Source: Ephemerocybe angulata
Lineage: Eukaryota > Basidiomycota > Agaricomycetes > Agaricales > Psathyrellaceae
Assembly: GCA_013368325.1 (NCBI GenBank)
Contig: JAACJK010000155.1
Coordinates: 1-19,893 of the forward strand
Length of the DNA: 19,893 nt
Direction of reading: 5' to 3'
Positions 1-10,070 of the stretch are shown here, piece by piece. Both the position numbers and the translations under genes were made by a program. Position 1 is the stretch's first letter. The number at the start of each line of letters is the position of its first letter. The notes beneath the pieces are model-generated. The model was not told where the DNA came from. It saw only the letters and a list, made by a program, of their open reading frames with translations, and did no database searches.

Positions 1-742
1 AACCAAGATTATACCCGCTTTGTTCGCGCACATGGTCCCGAGTACCAAGCAGCCTTTCTCATCGATAATTCCCAAGGACACTCGGCGTATGCGAAGGACG
101 CACTACTCACAGCCCGAATGAACTTCAATCCCGGTGGAAATCAGCCTCACATGCGAGCTGGATGGTATGTGAAGGACGGGGAGCGTTATCACAGGAGATG
201 TCGTTCCCCGGAGACCATCCGGCACACCCTGCGCAGCCAAAGGGAATGAAACAGATCCTCGTGGAAAGGGGCCTGTTTCGGTCTGGGCTTATTATGCAGT
301 GCAGGAATTCGAAGAACCCCGATGGATCGGCGAAGAAATGCCCACACGACGCAACCAACTGCTGCGCAAAACGCATTCTCGATCGGCAACCCGACTTTCT
401 GGCGCAGAAACCTCTCGTGCAGGAAATCATTGAAAGGGCTGGCCATATCTGCATTTTCTCCCCAAATTTCATTGTGAGTTAAACTTCATTGAATATTTCT
501 GGGGTGCAGTCAAGCGCTATTTGCGCGAGCGCTGCGATTACACATTCGACGGCCTCAAGGAAAATATGCAACCCGCACTCGCCTCAGTCCCGGTCACACT
601 CATCAGGAAGTGGGAAAAATCGCACCAAGAGGTGGATGGGGCTTACAGGAAGGGTCTTGGGGCACACGAAGCCCAACTGGAGGTTAAACAGTTCAGTTCT
701 GTCAAGTATGCATCCCATCGTCGAGCCCCGACATTAGATTAG
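1..742 (+). mobile_element. DDE transposase (Tc1/mariner-like), 3' part, two frame breaks
   Basis: This is the C-terminal part of a cut-and-paste DNA transposase; its 5' end lies outside the window. Frame 1 gives FLIDNSQGHSAY (about 55-90), which fits the second catalytic Asp block of DDE enzymes. Frame 3 (from about 186) gives the Cys-containing stretch CPHDATNCCAKRILDRQPDF and [12 protein letters not shown]. Frame 2 (from about 471) gives [18 protein letters not shown], where the Glu after ELNFI fits the third acidic residue, as in the DLNPIE motif of Tc1/mariner and IS630 enzymes. It ends in [14 protein letters not shown] and a stop at 740-742. The frames join if one base is missing near 185-186 and one near 470-471. 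Proteins of this type are common in Agaricomycetes (recalled, not searched). Either a decayed element or one carrying sequencing indels. Confidence 0.8.
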
Positions 743-995
743 ATATGTAGTTACTATATATGGCAGGAGATAAGATACCCTAGATAAGATGGCAAAATCG
801 CGGTCCAACTTTTTCTGAAAACTTCAAAGTTCAAAAACGGTCTAACAGTTTTGTTCATATTGCTCTCCTCTACAGTTCTGTTAGACAGAATCTCCATATC
901 TATACTATACGGTGAGCAGTTAGAGCTGTACCAAACTAGTGGTGACTAAGTGGCTCGCTCCATAGATCCCAGTTCTCTTGCTATAGTCAATGGGA
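743..995. other. Noncoding stretch between transposase remnant and kinase copy A
   Basis: No gene is visible. The sequence is AT-rich next to the transposase and holds two GATAAGAT direct repeats (about 770-790) and a 9-bp inverted repeat, GTCTAACAG at 840-848 and CTGTTAGAC at 878-886. It may contain the 3' flank or terminal repeat of the transposon, but the matching left end is outside the window. No kinase C-lobe sequence is recognisable here in either strand. Confidence 0.5.
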
Positions 996-3007
996 TCAAC
1001 TGAATTGGTGTATGCCACACCAGGTAAAGCCGAAGACATCGGCAGGGGCATTCCAGGCCTGGGGATGGATGGACTTGCTCGGCTTGCTCGTATAGCGCAT
1101 CTTCTCATCGAATCGGAGGAAAAGGTCCTTATACGAGTCGTCCTTCAGGTACTCGCCAAGTTGGTCATCTCTGCGCCACTTGGAGACTGAGAGATGGACG
1201 ATAACAAGGCCGAAGCTTGCCAATTGCCCTGCTGACGACGTCGATGTCACGGAACAGCTGCTGTTGGATGTCGAATTCGTCGACCGCGTCGTGGTCGTCC
1301 AGGCATCCTTCAGAATAATTTCCCGTCCATTGTCCTTAGGCGTTAGGTTATCCTTTGAGACAACCTCGACGGCCTTCCAAATGCGAGTGTTCCGACCAGC
1401 AATGCGAAAGTTGCGGATTTCAGAGACGATTTGCGTGGTCTTAAAGAAGTAGGATTGACGTTGGTCTGATGCTTGAACCTCATCAGGCGGCTGAGTAGTC
1501 TCTGCATCTCCTTGTAGGGGCTTCTCCGAATCAGCCTCCGATAAAGAAGGTTCGTCCAGCCGCGTGTTATCTTGTTCATGGGGTACATCATGAACTGGAA
1601 GATTGTCCAATTGGTAGAGAAACGATCCATCATCCAACCGCGTAATGTGGGAGCTGTAGCCCAGATCCTCTCGACTTGCTGAGAAGAGCGATACAAGTAT
1701 GCGGACAAGCAGATCAGGACGCTGTGATAAGGTCAGACTCCGATTACATCTAACAAGGGGAACGTTCGACATACCTGGATCAAGCTGAACGACGTCGCTT
1801 TGACAGAATGGCCACGTGAGAAGTACCACAATGAAGCACGATCGTCCTCTATGGTCATCTAAAGGAGGCTGGATTAGCGTATGTCCGTACATAGTTTTGA
1901 AGCTGCAAAGTTCACATACACCATAGACGAAGTTGCGAGACACATCATCATCATGAGGTGGGTTACAGCTGAAACGAGCTGGAGTCGGTTCTATGAGCCA
2001 ACTATCAGTCACCAATATTGGAGAAGTATCCATGCGATATCTTACCTCAGCGTTCCCTCGATCGTTTCGCTTGAGCTTGAACTCAAACGGCACGGTCATT
2101 TTAAACGTGGAGGGGTTCAGCTTTTCCCTGAGCAATTGGCTTGATACAAGCATCTATCCTGTAGTTGCATCCTTCAATGTCGGAGCTCCATCGATCGTCT
2201 GGAACCATGTGCAATTCGAAATCGTTGACAGGAACCCCAGCCTCTTTCATGCAGGTGCGAATGCCTTGGCCGATTTTCTCCAAGGAAGCGAAGGCTGCTT
2301 TCTCTTTGACGTTCAAAAGCTCTTTCCTCAGATGGCTTTCGAGAGAACTCCTTCAAAACTTGGGGAAAAGGAGGCTCGTTGTTCAGGTTCGCCGGGCTCG
2401 CTGTTTGAAAAGGATGGCCGGGAACGGGGGGAAGTTTGCGTGTCGTGACGCCCTTGGTCTTCTCCTCTTGGGCGAGGAACAAGCATAGCTTTGGCCTCAT
2501 GGTCTCGAGAACTTTGTTCAAAACGTTTGAAGCTGGCGAGGGAATGAAGTAGTGCTCGAAAAAGTCGTCCCTTGAACAGTACAGTGTTTCCTTCTTCATG
2601 TACTTTGCAATGATTGGACGCAGATCTGTAAGCTTTTCGTCCCTGCTTGCTCGCGGATAGATCTTGGGGTGGCACTAAAACTGTGTCAGTACTCTTCCAA
2701 TCGATACAATGGGTAATTGGGCATCGAACCTTCCGAGTGTTGGAGTACCACTTGTTCGCGGTGGGCCCACTGGTGTGGTAGGATCGGGGAGAGGTTTTGC
2801 AGAACTAGTAGGATTTGGATCAGTGAGGTTTAGATTACAGTAAGCAGTGAGTACGCACCTCCTTGCTGGAGCTTTACCCCTTTCTCGACTTTTTGCCTTT
2901 GCAGGAGCATTCGTTCTAGCGATAACGTTGAGGTTTAGGTGACGTTAAGAAAGACACTCTGTATGAGTGAGATCTTAAGGATAAACGCACTGCGATGTAC
3001 GAGGCAT
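996..3007 (-). pseudogene. FunK1-type kinase copy A, N-terminal half only
   Basis: Fungal-type (FunK1) protein kinase homologue lacking the C-lobe. It is the only copy with extra 5' exons: 3007-2991 (MPRTSQ), 2915-2859 and 2804-2730, rich in Pro, Ser, Thr and basic residues, separated by introns 2990-2916, 2858-2805 and 2729-2675 (CTGAC branch-like site before the last AG). The next exon gives TPRSIREQAG, a break at about 2642, then DEKLTDLRPIIAKYM and DDFFEHYFIPSPASNVLNKV. Later exons carry VPVNDFELHMVPDD, MTVPFEFKLKRN and DDDVSRNFVYG (intron 1919-1859), DDRASLWYFSRG (intron 1774-1722), then GYSSHITRLDDGSFLYQLD, RIWKAVEVV and EIILKDAW with the expected ATP-binding lysine. It stops at 996 just after the linker. 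HRD, DLE and tail are missing, so it cannot be an active kinase. Intron I starts at 2045; its acceptor is unclear. Confidence 0.75.
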
Positions 3008-3712
3008 ATGGTGTCAAAGTTCGGGAAGGGAAGACAGAACTGTGTGTGAAGGTGGTGGGGTAGTCGATGTGGTGGTTCAGAGGCAAGGCTGGGTGGCTTT
3101 GGGGTCGTGTACAAAGTGATTATCAACACGTGGTGTCACGCACTGCACCCATTGTCGTCTCGATTTGGACGCGATGATTCTCACGGTCACGAATTCGTTA
3201 TTCAACTGCAGTCAGCCAATCTCAGCGACTTTACAAGTCCATCCTCTCCCGATTGAGCGCATCCCACAGTCGTAAAACGGATTCACCATCGCGGAGAGTC
3301 CGTGTCATTCTGGACACTATCGGGGCATATCGGGGACCGCCCGGGCCCGAACCCACTAGGCAGCCAATTCCGAGCTCGCCGGATCGTCGCGTCCGCGCGT
3401 TATGTGGAACATATGCTGCCTCTGCTGAGTCTGCTCTAACATCGCACCATTCTAATGTTCCCAAATCAAGAGAGGATGGGAAAATCGAGACTAGGTGCAC
3501 TGGGGCCCAGCAGCCGGGCCAAGGCTCAGCTGTTCTTGAATGGGATGACGCTTCAAATAATGGCAATGATAATAGCTGTACTTGGACTTCCGCATGATCT
3601 ATCCAGAAATAGTGGCGTAGGAGGATGGTAAGAGATTGCGTGGAACGAGGTATGAGAAATGTAGAGAGCGAAAAACTTTCACAAAGTAGTAGGCGAAATC
3701 CAGGGACAACTT
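3008..3712. other. Intergenic region, promoter side of copy A and 3' side of copy B
   Basis: No gene is supported. Just upstream of the copy A start lies the minus-strand leader CTGAACCACCAC (about 3069-3080), related to the leader motif of copies C-F, and a CACGTG box near 3128. Longer open frames on both strands between 3231 and 3821 show no motif I recognise and partly shadow the copy B tail. Confidence 0.4.
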
Positions 3713-6347
3713 TCATGCTTTTCGCTTCGCACCACGCCGAGAATGGACCCTCCTTCTCTTGGAAGGACCAGGTTGATTTTCGTTGTTTCCATGTCCCAAG
3801 GAAACAGTGGTTTGCACGCAAGGGGACTTTCGCTTTGTCCCAGCAGAGGGTTCTCCGACAGGATTTAGGGTGCGCACCGGTTGAGTGCGAAGTCGACCTG
3901 CTTCCGCATCCTCCCGGGACTGCCGAACCGGCAGAACCCCCCAGACGCCACGGAAGTCTTCGATATTCTTAAAGAATATCAAAGGCACAGCACAGATCGA
4001 CGCGAAGTTGGTGTAGTCGAGCCGCATCTCCTGAGTGTTTCGGCAATAGTCATGATAGAGCCGGGCCCGGAAGTCCTCAAGCGCGGAGGCAATGAGCTTG
4101 ACGCCATCGTGAAGGCTTGATGTACATCTCCAGGGAGGCCCACGAACAGGGAGTTGGATCGTGTTGTCGTGGATGTGGAGGTAGCCTGGAAATCACTTTT
4201 GCAGCAGCCCTTGACGGTTCGCACCCAAACGGCTGTGATAATCCAGAGGATCAACCACCAAAGGGACTCGATGTCGTGTAGGAAGGTGTGCCTGACCGTC
4301 CCCCACTCCTCCCCCTGACTCACGGTAAGCTGCCCACTGGCCTTTGGCCCACGACCCCAGTCTGGGTGAACCACTTCCTTATATTAATCGGGATCAGATG
4401 GCAGAGAAGCCTCGAGGATTGTATCTCATATGCCATGAAGTAAGGCGTGCCCTGCGAAGGGCCTTCTCAGCTCCAGTACAACATATCGCGGACAGAAAAG
4501 CTCACAATTTTTGGGTCAGGAGAGCCTGCATTCGGCGAAGAGTTTCTTCGCAAACTCGAGGTCAGCAAGCTTAGTCGCCCATTTGCCGTCCGCTTCAATA
4601 GCAAGGATATTGCCGTCGCTGATATCTCTGTGGACCCATCCTGCACAGAACATGATTAAGAGCGCTAGAGATAATGAGCAGCTAGATCTTCCGTCGTACA
4701 TCAATCAGACTCACCGAAATAGGCCTGATTCAAGACGCTCATTGCGTCTCCAAGGCTCGGAAGGTCGGACACCGTGTGCAGATCTCGGGGAAGACGAAGA
4801 AGCACCGCTTTTTCGGAGAGACACTTGGAGGCTTGGGATCAGGGAGATCTGGCGCGTTGTTCCCTTCCTAGGTTCAGGATTGCCGGCTGGGGGGTGGGTG
4901 TTGGATGCCTTCCAAACCTTCTCTGAAGGAAAGGACTTCTCAGATGGGCTCGTGTATCGCATCCTCTCATCGTGTTGCAGAAAGAGACTTTTGTAAGAAT
5001 CACCCTGCAGATAGCCACGCAGTCGGGCGAATTCTGGCCGGTCACGAGGTATACAGCTCAGGATCGGCAGGGACCTCCCAGTCGGATTGCCTGAGGACAT
5101 CATATCGTGAAAGAGTTGACCTTGAAGCTCGAATTCTGTCATAGCGTCTGCGTCCACCCAAGTATCCTTCAGGATGATTTCCCGGCATTGGCTTGGCCTT
5201 GGGGTTGCTCTTCGATATGACCTCCACGGCCTTCCAGATCCGTGTGGCCTCTAGAGACAAGGTGCGTCGTCTTAAAGAAGAACGAGTGCCCCCGCTTTGG
5301 GGACTGCTTTTGGCCGCAGCCGTTGGCTTGACTGTAGGTCATCAGCCTTGGCAATAACGCCGTCTAGCTCGTAGAGATAGGATCCATCAGCGAGGCGAGT
5401 GATATGAGATTCATATCCCAAAGCTTCTCGGTCTGCCGAGAAGAGCGAGAGGAAGACGCGAATAAGTAAGTCGGGCCTCTGCAAAGTGACTGTTAGCAAG
5501 CTGTATCACGGTATACTCTGGGAACAACTCGGAGGTTACCTCGATGGTAGCTGAAGGAGGTCGCCTTGATCGTGGTCTTTCTCGTAGAATACCACAACGA
5601 GACAAAGTCGTCTTCGATGCTGATCTACAGCTGTTTAAGCGCCTGACAGAGTGAGAATGACGAACGGCTTACTCCGTAAGTAAAGTTTCGAGAAATGTCG
5701 CCCTCCAGGATGTCACTCATCGCTCGCATGAGCTGTTCCCTGTTCTGCACATCAAATGTCAATCCAGGAATTCAAGCGCCACGCAAAGAATCTACCTGCG
5801 CAATGCACTCTCCATTTACCCTGACAGCGACAGGAACAGTCATATCAAGCGAAGCGTACAGCTGGGCTTGTCACCAGAATGCTGGCCGTCTGTTCGACGA
5901 AGGACTCGGAGTGGCGCCTTCGATGTCGTCGTCACTGTCGCTTCTGGATTCCGGTACGAGAGACAGGTTGAGCCCAGTAAATTGGACTGCTGCAGTTTCC
6001 CATGCACTGCTGTATATCATTTTGCTAGATTCTCCAGCTTGGTCCACAGCTTCTCGACGCTACTCTGAGAGCGCGTCATCCGACCTTCCGACGCTCCGAT
6101 TGAAGGAGTCCCCTCAGAACCAGCGGGAAAGGTTGCTCCTTGGATTCTGAGCCAGAGAGTCTACAGTTTGAGGGCCCAGCAGCAGTGTGTTGAGTTGATG
6201 GGAGGTCTTCGCCATTGGCAGTTTCCGCCGGGGGATAAGGACACGTTTTCTGCGCAGTTGCTTTACGACTTCGTCCAGAATGAAAGTGTTTGGTGCGGGT
6301 AGAAAGTAATGGTCTAGGAAGTCATGTGTCTCCGAGTACAGCAGCAT
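3713..6347 (-). pseudogene. FunK1-type kinase copy B, full-length layout, frame-broken
   Basis: Second FunK1-type kinase copy. The start at 6347 gives MLLYSETHDFLDHYFLPAPN, as in the other copies. Introns: I 5795-5745, II 5672-5625, III 5539-5479, IV 4714-4665, V 4505-4452. Kinase blocks: GYESHITRLADGSYLYELD (near 5410), FFFKTTHLV (near 5275), RIWKAVEV (near 5240), LRGYLQGDSYKSLFL (near 5020), RCFFVFPEICTR, then FCAGWVHRDISDGNILAIE (near 4640) and LADLEFAKK, GTPYFMAYEI (near 4440), HDIESLWWLILWIIT (near 4260), and a tail with TKRKSP and QPGPSKRRRVHSRRG before the stop at 3713. Breaks: an in-frame TGA at 5873-5871, indels near 5303, 5254 and 5185, and one-base changes near 4765 and 4540. Catalytic residues are all present, so the damage is to frame, not to motif. 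Most broken copy. Confidence 0.75.
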
Positions 6348-6765
6348 TTTGGGAGTAGGGGTCAAGGGTAGCTTAGCGAAAGAAGGTGGAGTCAGTGCAA
6401 GACGCGAACGCGGAACGCGATCACGCCCAATTGTTCGAAATGATGTTCCCACGGTAAACATTCAATATTCAGCAGTGGCCTGCTTCCAGCCATGCAGGCA
6501 AAACAACATGCGGATGCCCTTCTCAGCAGGTATTGACCGTACATGATTAACGATGATATCCCTTCGAAAACTAGATCAATGAAATTACGGTCCAGCGTTT
6601 GATAGTACATCCACTCATTTAGCACTGGCAATCATCTAGTACTATCTCGCTCTTCCTCCGACCATGAATTTCCCGGAGCTGATCAAGGAACTCCAAACTA
6701 AGTATGGGTCCTCTCTACCTATGATGTGCGTGATTCCGGGCCCATACTATGGGATTTTAGAAACT
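6348..6765. other. Intergenic region, promoter of copy B
   Basis: Holds the shared upstream element (6428-6450) and, between it and the ATG, a CGCGTT/CGCGTC-rich stretch (about 6402-6422 on the plus strand as gcgaacgcgg). Nothing else is recognised. The 3' end of copy C follows directly. Confidence 0.4.
6428..6450 (-). promoter_or_regulatory. Shared upstream element of copy B (paired TGTTC boxes)
   Basis: Plus strand reads TTGTTCGAAATGATGTTCCC, ending 81 nt above the ATG at 6347. The same block, with TGTTCC-N6-TGTTCCC spacing, stands 80-100 nt above the ATG of copies C, D, E and F. In B the first box is TGTTCG. It is read in different frames in different copies and does not join a coding exon, so it looks like promoter or 5' leader sequence. 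Role inferred only. Confidence 0.5.
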
Positions 6766-9503
6766 TTAAGCTTGAAGCTTCACCTTCATCAGACTGCCAT
6801 CGCCGCTGCGGGAGTTATTGGTTCTTGTGAAGTGTCCATGTACACACCCATTTCCTTCAGACCCATACAACGTCCTCATCCGCTTCGATGGGCCTGCCTG
6901 CCCTCCGTTGCGCCCTTCCAGAGGCAAACGACCCATTGAGGAGCCAGTAGCATCGTGAAGGAACTTCCTCTTAGACAATCGTGGGCCCGAGCCGGTCAGA
7001 ACTCGAACGGAGGGCGGTCCGCAAGTAGTAGACGACTGGGATAGGTTATGAGGTGCTTCTATAGGGGCGCAGGTCGCCGAAGGCATAACGAAGCCCAAGA
7101 TTCCCGAAACGCCTTGATATTGTGAAAAAAGATCAAGGAACGGCGCAAATCGGGGCATAGTTTATGGAATCCATCCTCATATCTGGAGTGTTTCGAAAAT
7201 AGTCTTGAAACAGTCGGAACTGTAGCGTTTCGAGAGCGGAGGCGATGGGTTTGACACTGTCGTGGAGCCTCGATGTAACGCTTGCAGGGATGCCGCCGCG
7301 CAAGACGTTATATCGTGCAGGGATCAGCCTGGAAGTAAAGACGATCTGGGCCGCGGCCTCGGAGGCGTCACATCCGACACGACTGGTGATAATCCATAGG
7401 ATAAGCCAATATATGACTCAATGTCGTGAAAGAAGTGTGTACAACACAGGCAGGAGGCTCCGTTCGCTTTTTGGATTCCACCTTGCCCCAGACTACAAAG
7501 GTGAGTGTCGGAGGGAGGGGAGCAGGAGGGCAAATGAAGTTCGAGCTTTGTATTTCGTACGCCATGAAGTACGGTGTGCCCTACAGACCGAGCTCAGTGA
7601 GATAGGTTTCGATGCAAGGTAAAGAGAGAAACTCACAGTCTTCGGCTCAGGGGATCTTTGGACGTTCGAGGGGACCTTCTTCGCGTACTCGAGGTCGGAA
7701 AGCTTGGCAATCCACTTGCTGTCTACCTCTGTAGCGAGAATTCCCATCACTGATGTCTCTATGAACCCAACCAGCACAGAACATGAGCAGAAGCGCTAGA
7801 AAAAAGGAATCAGTCATGTAACCAGCGGTGTTATTCCGAAGAGATTCACCATAGTAAGCCTGATTGAGTACGTCCATCGCGTCTCCGAGCGTCGGAAGGT
7901 CAGACACACGCTTGCAGGTATCGGGGAAGACGAAGAAACAGCGCCTCGAGGTAAGGCACAAGTTCGGAACAAATCCGTCCTTCAGAGGATGTGGCCGCGT
8001 TGTGGTTCTGCAATGCTGTTCAAGGTTTCCAGCGAGAGTATGGGCAACACCAGGATGTTGGCGGGATTCCAGACCTGCTCTGGACTAAGCGACTTCGTAG
8101 ACTGTCCAGCATAGTGCATCCTCTCATCGTATCGTAGGAATAGACTCTTGTAAGTGTCGTCCTTCAGATAGCCCCGTAGTCGACGAAACTCTTCCCGATC
8201 GGGAGGTATTCCCTTCAAAATCGGCAAAGATTCCCAGTCCGACTGCTTGAGAATATCGATATCCTGGAAAAGTGGTGTTGGAGCTCGAATTCAGTCGCAG
8301 AGCCTGTGTCGACCCAAGTATCCTTCAAGATAACTTCCCGACCCCTGTGCTTAGGCTTCAGATTGCTCTTTGACATGACCTCCACGGCCTTCCAGATGCG
8401 ACTGTTGCCCGTAGAGACAAGGTGCGTCGTCTTAAAGAAGAACGAGGGCTCTTGCTTTGGGACCGCTTTTGACCGCAGCCGTTGGCTCGACTTCAGGTTG
8501 CCAGCCTTGGCCGCAATTCCGTCTAGTTCGTAGAGATAGGAACCGTCAGCGAGGCTAGTAATATGGGACTCGTATCCCAAGGCGTCTCGGTCCGCGGAGA
8601 AGAGGGAGACAAGGACGCGGATCAGTAAGTCGGGCCTCTACACAGCGAATATGAGCAAGCTGCATCGCGGTGTACTCTGGGGAGCAATTCGGAGGCTAAC
8701 CTTGATGTAGCTAAAGGAAGTCGCTTTAACAGTGGTATGTCTCGTAGAATACCACAATGAGACTCGGTTGCCCTCAATACTGATCTATTACTGTCATTCA
8801 GTTTGCATGCTTCGGTTCGATTTGTAGGAGAACTTACTCCATAGATAAAGTTGCGCGAGACATCGTCATCCATACTTTCGCCCATTGCTTGCGCGAGCTG
8901 CCTTTGATTCTAAGCAGCATTTGTCAGTTTACAAAGGCATCGAAACAGCACATATAATTACCTGGGCTATGACCTCTTCATTCAGTCTGAAGGCGACTGG
9001 TACAGTAAGACCGAAAGGGGAAATCGGGTTAGACCCTTCACCAGTTCGCTGGCCGCCTTCGACAGAATTATCAGGCGTTGTCGTCGATGTCGTCTCCACC
9101 GTCGCTTCCGACATCAGGAACCAATGACAGCCTAAGCCCATTCACTTGTAGCCCAGCTTCCTCCATGCACTGGCGTATATCCCTGGCAAGATTCTCCAGC
9201 TTGGCCACAGTTTTTCTACGCTACTTTGTGAGCGTGTCAACCTGCCCTCCGACGCTCGATGGGCAAACCCCCTCAAGATTAGAGGGTAATGTCGTTCTGT
9301 AGATTGCAAACCATCCCCGCAGTTTGATATGTCGGCAACAGGTTTGTGGGTTGGCATCCACGTGGTCCTAGTCGAGCGTTTGGGCCGGGGATAAGCACCC
9401 GTTTGTTATGCAGCCTCCTCAGGACGTCGTCTAGAACAGAAGCGTTTGGTGCAGGAATGAAGCAATAGTCGAGGAAGTCATTCGTTTCCGAGTAGAGTAA
9501 CAT
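6766..9503 (-). CDS. FunK1-type kinase copy C, full-length layout with frame breaks
   Basis: Third FunK1-type kinase. Start at 9503 (MLLYSETNDFLDYCFIPAPN). Introns: I 8961-8910, II 8837-8785, III 8700-8638, IV 7849-7796, V 7636-7581. Exons carry DDDVSRNFIYG, NRVSLWYSTRHTTVKATSF, GYESHITSLADGSYLYELD, SFFFKTTHLVSTGNSRIWKA, EVILKDTW (lysine), RLRGYLKDDTYKSLFLRYDE, RCFFVFPDTCKRVSDLP, FCAGWVHRDISDGN, LSDLEYAKK, GTPYFMAYEI and the tail RLSKRKFLHDATGSSM then AGPSKRMRTL. Indels inferred from comparison with D and E lie near 9205 (GGG to GG), 9073, 8272, 8050, 7740 (two bases, inside the codons just after HRDISDGN), 7411 and 7138. No catalytic residue is substituted. If the indels are real this is a pseudogene; if they are assembly errors it is an ordinary kinase gene. 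The 3' end at 6766 is less certain than the kinase core. Confidence 0.72.
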
Positions 9504-9600
9504 GTCTCGTAGGCAAAACAGAAGTCAAAGCGATTTGGGAATGTGGTGGTTGAAACTGAGAGTGACGCGTTGGTGATGCGAGGCGCGTCTCTCCAACTCA

Positions 9601-9623
9601 TTGTTCCGAATGATGTTCCCACG
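9601..9623 (-). promoter_or_regulatory. Shared upstream element of copy C
   Basis: Plus strand has TTGTTCCGAATGATGTTCCC followed by ACG, 98 nt above the ATG at 9503. It is identical in its paired TGTTCC boxes to the elements of D and E. An ACGCGT hexamer (about 9566-9571) and a TTCAACCACCAC leader lie between it and the start codon. Confidence 0.55.
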
Positions 9624-10070
9624 TAAATTAACAGGGTCACATCACCAGCACACCGATAGGGCGAGCTGGATCTCAGGGCGCATTCCAAGCGCATTCTTCT
9701 GGCTCTGGGCAAATCGGATGGCTAACAAAGTGAACGTATATCCTATAGTCCGAGTGTCGTCTGGTAAATCGAACGGCCTCCGCTGAGCCATCGTTTGGCT
9801 ATGATTGTTTCATGCGTTTCATTCAAAACGATCTCGAACGAACGAGAGTACATCCGAGTTTCCCCTCAGACCTCACCGGTTGCACAAGCGCCCATCCCAA
9901 ATGAATAACTTTCACAATACAGGCCCGTACTCAGTACACAGGCTACATATCAGTACGACCATGGTGGGTTAAAGCTGGAAGCCAGAAAGAATTCAAAGAG
10001 ATATGAGAGAAAAGGTGAGGACACAGCAAAGACCGCCGCAGCTGGGTTTCTGCTCTGCTTGACCTCCGAG
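9624..10070. other. Intergenic region between copies C and D
   Basis: About 450 nt with no recognisable gene. It contains the distal promoter side of copy C and the 3' flank of copy D. A short plus-strand open frame at 9601-9786 overlaps the promoter element and shows no motif. Confidence 0.4.

Noticed and set aside
840..886. Terminal inverted repeat of the transposon (GTCTAACAG / CTGTTAGAC)
   Set aside because: Both arms lie on the same side of the transposase, so they form a local hairpin rather than the two ends of an element. No TA target duplication could be assigned.
996..2153. A single uninterrupted 385-residue protein on the minus strand
   Set aside because: It reads straight through introns II and III of copy A (1919-1859 and 1774-1722), whose GT...AG borders and flanking exons match the other copies. 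The exon DDRASLWYFSRG is in another frame within it.
3231..3821. 196-residue minus-strand open frame and an overlapping plus-strand frame (3253-3597)
   Set aside because: No recognisable domain, partial overlap with the tail of copy B in the wrong frame, and no support from a second copy. The region may be non-coding.
5695..6150. Plus-strand open frame of 151 residues inside copy B
   Set aside because: It is antisense to conserved kinase exons and introns I and II of copy B; its content is explained by the minus strand.
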